Part shown: in pieces, positions 55,971 through 60,000 of the stretch
How the letters are laid out: every line of letters begins with the position of its first letter
Numbering within the stretch: the first letter of the stretch is position 1
Origin: Zopfochytrium polystomum
Lineage: Eukaryota; Chytridiomycota; Chytridiomycetes; Chytridiales; Chytridiaceae
Assembly (NCBI GenBank): GCA_025765615.1
Contig: JAIVFJ010000257.1
Location: forward strand, 1 to 60,000
DNA: 60,000 nucleotides
Direction: 5' to 3'
Translations under genes and position numbers: made by a program
The notes under the pieces: generated by a model
Told to the model about the DNA's origin: nothing
Database searches by the model: none
Seen by the model: the letters and a program-made list of their open reading frames with translations, nothing else

Positions 55971-58900
55971 ATGGCAAGCCAAGCGACTGCATGGACTGTG
56001 ACCTTTGTGCATGATGGCCTTGGAAGGAAGGTCTGCATTCCGGCAGCCACTGACTTTTGGGGCCTGCATCAGCTTGTTTGTGCCAAATTCCAGATCTCTT
56101 TTGCCATAGAGTTGGTGTATGTGGACTCTGCCACCAACGATGCAATTGTCCTTGATGAGGACGATGATCTACCCAGTCTCCTTTCTCAGAATTTCAAGTG
56201 GAAAGTAAGAACCTTTGTGTATTGCCTGCACTTCTTTCTTTGTTGCATCTTCTATTTGTTCTCACAATTGTGAAGGTGGTTGGTGCTGTGAACTCCAATG
56301 CCACTGGAACCACTTCTGCAGCTGCTGCTGCAGTCACAACCAATATGGTGGAGAATGGCAAGATGGCACAGGTCTTGGTGGACTTCAGCAGCTTTGATGT
56401 CACAAAGTTTCCTGATCTCCCTCACGCTCACCCTCTGAGTCCTGGCCTCCAGTCTGTGTCTCAAAAAGTCAAGATGATTCTAGACCTCAATGGGCCAAAG
56501 GTTAATCCAGAGAGCGATGTGATGAAGTAAGAGTAAACACTCCTCCCAATTTCTCTTTCTTCACCTGACATTGATCATCCTACGAACCTTCACAGAATTG
56601 TGACTGAAGCCAGAGAAGTGTACAGCCGCCGCAAGGATGATTTGAAGACTCCCATCCCCAGTCCAGATATTTCACTTTCCAGATCCAGCTTGGCCGAATT
56701 GGAGAAATGGTTGACTCCTCTCACTGACGTGATGGATATTGAGAGGGAGGCTCTCCTGAAGGATGCCGTTCCTGGATCAAGGCAGTGGCTATTGAAGAAA
56801 GTTTTTCAGTTCTTGTCTCCAGATGATCCTGCAGCAGCCAACCCCAACAGGGTGATGTGGTTGAAAGGTGTTGCTGGTGTTGGCAAGTCTGTAATGGCTG
56901 CCATTGTCTCCAGGGAGCTGCAAGCCCAGGGCATGCTGGGTGGCCTATTCTTCTGCAAGCATGATGACAATCGGGGCAGCAGTGCACGCAACCTGGTCCT
57001 GACTTTGGTGTTTGGTCTTGCAAAGCTCAGTTATCAATTTGGAGAGATCCTGCTTCAAGTCAAGCAAGACAATCCAGATATTCTGTCCAAATCTGTATTT
57101 GAGATGATGAAAGTTTTGCTTGTTCAGCCATTGGAGAAGGTCGTTGCTGCCAGAAAGCTGGATACTCTGGTGGTACTGGTTGTTGATGCCCTTGATGAAT
57201 GCAGTGTTATTGGGAAGCGGAATGAGATTCTTTCAGTATTTCAGGAGCTGAACAGGCTGCTTCCTGATAATGTGAAGATGCTGGTGACTGGACGCCCTGA
57301 AGTCGATATTGTGAAAGCCTTTGAGAAGATTCCATTTGAGGAGATTGAGACAACGGCAGAGGAGAACACTCAGGACCAGATTGAGTTCACAAGAGATTTC
57401 CTCAGGTCTTCCAATGCTGAGCAATATGTTGTTGATGAGGGATCTGAGATTCTGGTGTCAAAGTCTGCTGGAATATTTGTCTGGCTTGTGACTGCTTGCA
57501 CTTATTTGCGGAAAGTAGAGACTGAAGAAATCACTCTTGAGCAAATTAAAGACCTTCCTGACGGTGACAAGATGGATGGCAGCATTGACTCGATGTATGA
57601 CAGAATATTCAATGGCATCCTCCAATCTATCAGAGGGAGTCATTTGGAAACTCTTCTTCCTGCTGTGCTGTCCATCATTGTTCTTGCCTATGAACCGCTG
57701 ACTGCTGCCGCAGTTGTATCTCTGCTGGACAAGGAGGAACCTGAAAGTGTGATGAGATGCATCCGCATGCTTGATCCCATCCTTGTGCTTGATGGTTCCA
57801 CAAAGAAGATAAGGATTTTCCACAAGTCTGTCAAGGACTACCTGACAAATCCAGAAAGATGCAAGCTGCCTGTTCACATTGACCTGAAAAGTAACCACTC
57901 TGGACTTGCCATGGTGTGCATCAGTGCAATGAACAAAAACCTGAAATTTAATATGTGTGACCTGCCATTCTCTGATTTCCACTCTGAGATCCCTGGTTTT
58001 GATGAGAAAGTGGAGAAGGGAGTCCCTGAGCATGTCAAATATGCAGTGCTTCACTTCTGGGAGCATTGCTTTGATTCCTCAGTGGAAACTTCGTGCCAGA
58101 CCTATGACGAGGAGGAGAACTTGAAGAAACCCCCAGAGGCAACCTCTCCCATACAATGCACAACGGCCAAAGATACCAAGTCCATTTCCAGCTCCTTCAA
58201 GAGGAAGAACTGGGAAAAACATGAGGCCCAACTGAGTGCTGAGTTGAAGGAAGGTTCAGTCAAGGGTGCTGCCCCTGTGTCTGTGACTTCCATCAGCAAA
58301 TTACTTCAGATTGACGAGACATTGTTGGCTGAATTAGAAGCACTTCTTGTGCAACACGGACATCATTACCTTGAAGCATGCAGTTTGATTGATTCACTTA
58401 ATTTGGTGATTCAAGCCATGACCAAGCTCCAGAGCCTGGTCACTATTCCTGAAAAGAAACGATTGCACACCCTAATGGAAGACGTAAAAAAGGTTGTGCA
58501 AAAGTTTCTCATTCCACTGAAGGCATCTGCGTTGCAAGTTTACTTCACAGCTGTACCCTTCTCCCCAAGTGACTCTGAATTCTTCAAAACATTTGTTGAG
58601 AATGTGCCTGGAAGTGTGTCATGCCCTAAAGTTGTAAAAGGGCAACTAAAATCTTGGCCTTCCTGTTTAATTATTCTGGAAGGACACTCTTCTACTATCG
58701 AGTCTGCAGCATTCAGTCCTGATGGGCAGTTTGTTGTGTCTGGAAGTTGGGACAATACAGTCAGGATTTGGAATGCTTCCACTGGACAGGAGCTGCATAA
58801 GCTGATGGGACACTCCAGTGTTGTCAAATCTACAGCATTCAGTCCTGATGGGCAGTTTGTTGTGTCTGGAGGTCAGGACAATACAGTGAGGATTTGGAAT

Positions 58901-59710
58901 GCTTCCACTGGCCAGGAACTGCATAAGCTGAAGGGACACTCTGATCATGTCTACTCTGCAGCATTCAGTCCTGATGGGCAGTTTGTTGTGTCTGGAAGTT
59001 GGGACAAGACAGTCAGGGTTTGGAGTGCTTCCACTGGCCAGGAGCTGCATAAGCTGAAGGGACACTCTGATCATGTCTACTCTGCAGAATTCAGTCCTGA
59101 TGGGCAGTTTGTTGTGTCTGGAAGTTGGGACAGGACAGTCAGGATTTGGAATGCTTCCACTGGCCAGGAGCTGCATAAACTGGAGGGACACTCTGCTGGT
59201 GTCATGTCTGCAGCATTCAGTCCTGATGGGCAGTTTGTTGTGTCTGGAAGTTGGGACAAGACAGTCAGGATTTGGAATGCTTCCACTCGCCAGGAGCTGC
59301 ATAAGCTGAAGGGACACTCTGATCATGTCTACTCTGCAGAATTCAGTCCTGATGGGCAGTTTGTTGTGTCTGGAAGTGGGGACAAGACAGTCAGGATTTG
59401 GAATGCTTCCACTCGCCAGGAGCTGCATAAGCTGAAGGGACACTCTAGTTATGTCACCTCTGCAGCATTCAGTCCTGATGGGCAGTTTGTTGTGTCTGGA
59501 AGTTATGACAAGACAGTCAGGATTTGGAGTGCTTCCACTGGCCAGGAGCTGCATAAACTGGAGGGACACTCTGATATTGTCTCCTCTGCAGAATTCAGTC
59601 CTGATGGGCAGTTTGTTGTGTCTGGAAGTGTTGACAAGACAGTCAGGATTTGGAATGCTTCCACTGGCCAAGAGCTGCATAAGCTAGTGGGACACTCTTA
59701 TGCTGTCTAA
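55971..59710 (+). CDS. PB1-NACHT-WD40 NLR-like protein (frame broken in WD repeat 9)
   Basis: STAND-type NTPase resembling fungal NLR proteins of the HET-E/HNWD kind. Exons 55971-56204, 56276-56526 and 56596-59710 sum to 3600 nt, 1199 aa plus stop. An N-terminal PB1-like domain (about residues 5-78) has GRKVCIP and the acidic [20 protein letters not shown]. An Ala/Thr-rich linker follows. NACHT: P-loop GVAGVGKS (about residue 252), Walker [14 protein letters not shown] (about 353), [11 protein letters not shown], and the helical part with [19 protein letters not shown]40 repeats of 42 residues begin near residue 856 (LEGHS...[32 protein letters not shown]). TAA at 59708-59710 follows a 1-nt loss in repeat 9; the correct WD frame then continues to the right edge. 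The gene is AT-richer than its neighbours. No effector-type catalytic domain is visible. Confidence 0.85.
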
Positions 59711-59934
59711 CTGCAGCATTCAGTCCTGATGGGCGGTTTGTTGTGTCTGGAGGTCAGGACAAGACAGTCAGGATTTGGAGTGCTTCCACTGGCCAGGAGC
59801 TGCATAAGCTGGAGGGACACTCTGGTATTGTCTCCTCTGCAGCATTCAGTCCTGATGGGCAGTCTGTTGTGTCTAGAAGTCTGGACAAGACAGTCAGGAT
59901 TTGGAATGCTTCGACTGGCCAGAAGTTGCATGAG
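58676..59934. repeat. 126-bp tandem WD40-repeat array (10 units)
   Basis: Units start at 58676, 58802, 58928, 59054, 59180, 59306, 59432, 59558, 59684 and 59809. Each is 126 bp except unit 9, which is 125 bp. Units are near-identical at the DNA level. Differences cluster just after GHS and around the GS-x-D turn. Confidence 0.95.
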
Positions 59935-60000
59935 CTGGAGGGTTTTCCTGCATCCAGTGATGATGTTGCTGCTCCAAGCCTATCACACAATTGTAGGCAG

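Noticed and set aside
58667..59680. 337-codon - strand frame with repeated [16 protein letters not shown] units
   Set aside because: Antisense translation of the WD40 DNA repeats; the periodicity comes from the 126-bp units.
58676..59934. CRISPR-like regular repeat array
   Set aside because: The units are coding WD40 repeats of 126 bp without spacers.
1..60000. tRNA or rRNA genes
   Set aside because: I looked for GTTCGAATCC-like B-box sequences paired with A-boxes and for conserved rRNA blocks, and found only coincidental matches in coding DNA.

Overview
The window is nuclear DNA of a eukaryote, most likely a zoosporic, early-diverging (chytrid-like) fungus. The evidence is genes split by many short GT-AG introns (about 40-150 bp, several with CTAAC-like branch sites), GC-rich coding exons, long simple-sequence tracts between genes, and a gene mix of D-lactate dehydrogenase, Qcr2, HFM1/MER3, THADA/Trm732, TXNDC9, DNAJC9 and sepiapterin reductase. 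No tRNA, rRNA, CRISPR or bacterial-style operon was seen. The organism call is inference; no species can be named.

Layout. 1-3.7 kb (-): 5' and middle part of an ABCC/MRP-type ABC transporter running off the left edge. 4.4-7.5 kb (-): F-box protein. 8.9-16.4 kb (+): THADA/Trm732-like HEAT-repeat protein with many introns. 16.6-18.4 kb (+): mitochondrial complex III core protein 2. 18.7-20.1 kb (+): intronless nucleotidyltransferase-fold protein with large low-complexity inserts. 20.3-27.2 kb (-): HFM1/MER3 meiotic DNA helicase, sharing a 127-bp divergent promoter with a DNAJC9-like J-protein (27.3-28.8 kb, +). 29.0-30.0 kb (-): TXNDC9-like thioredoxin-fold protein. 30.2-31.4 kb (+): sepiapterin reductase. 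32.5-37.4 kb: two secreted paralogues tail to tail, one with an Ala/Thr/Lys repeat tail. 39.1-40.9 kb (-): low-complexity protein with spaced tryptophan repeats. 43.4-45.2 kb (+): D-lactate dehydrogenase. 45.9-47.9 kb (-): unrecognised, possibly arrestin-like protein. 49.3-54.8 kb (+): a second, complete ABCC transporter with one apparent homopolymer frameshift. 56-60 kb (+): a PB1-NACHT-WD40 NLR-like protein with ten near-identical 126-bp WD repeats, broken by a 1-nt deletion in repeat 9 and running off the right edge.

Most genes are unrelated housekeeping genes on both strands with short spacers. The least ordinary parts are the NLR-like gene (AT-richer than its neighbours, with repeats that look recently homogenised), the inverted secreted pair, the tryptophan-repeat protein, and two long near-perfect hairpins (47236-47290 and 54995-55076). 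Microsatellites and homopolymers (GA/CT, GT, CAA, T37, A34) mark nearly every spacer. Two single-base frameshifts, one at a T7 run and one inside a repeat array, could be real lesions or assembly errors.
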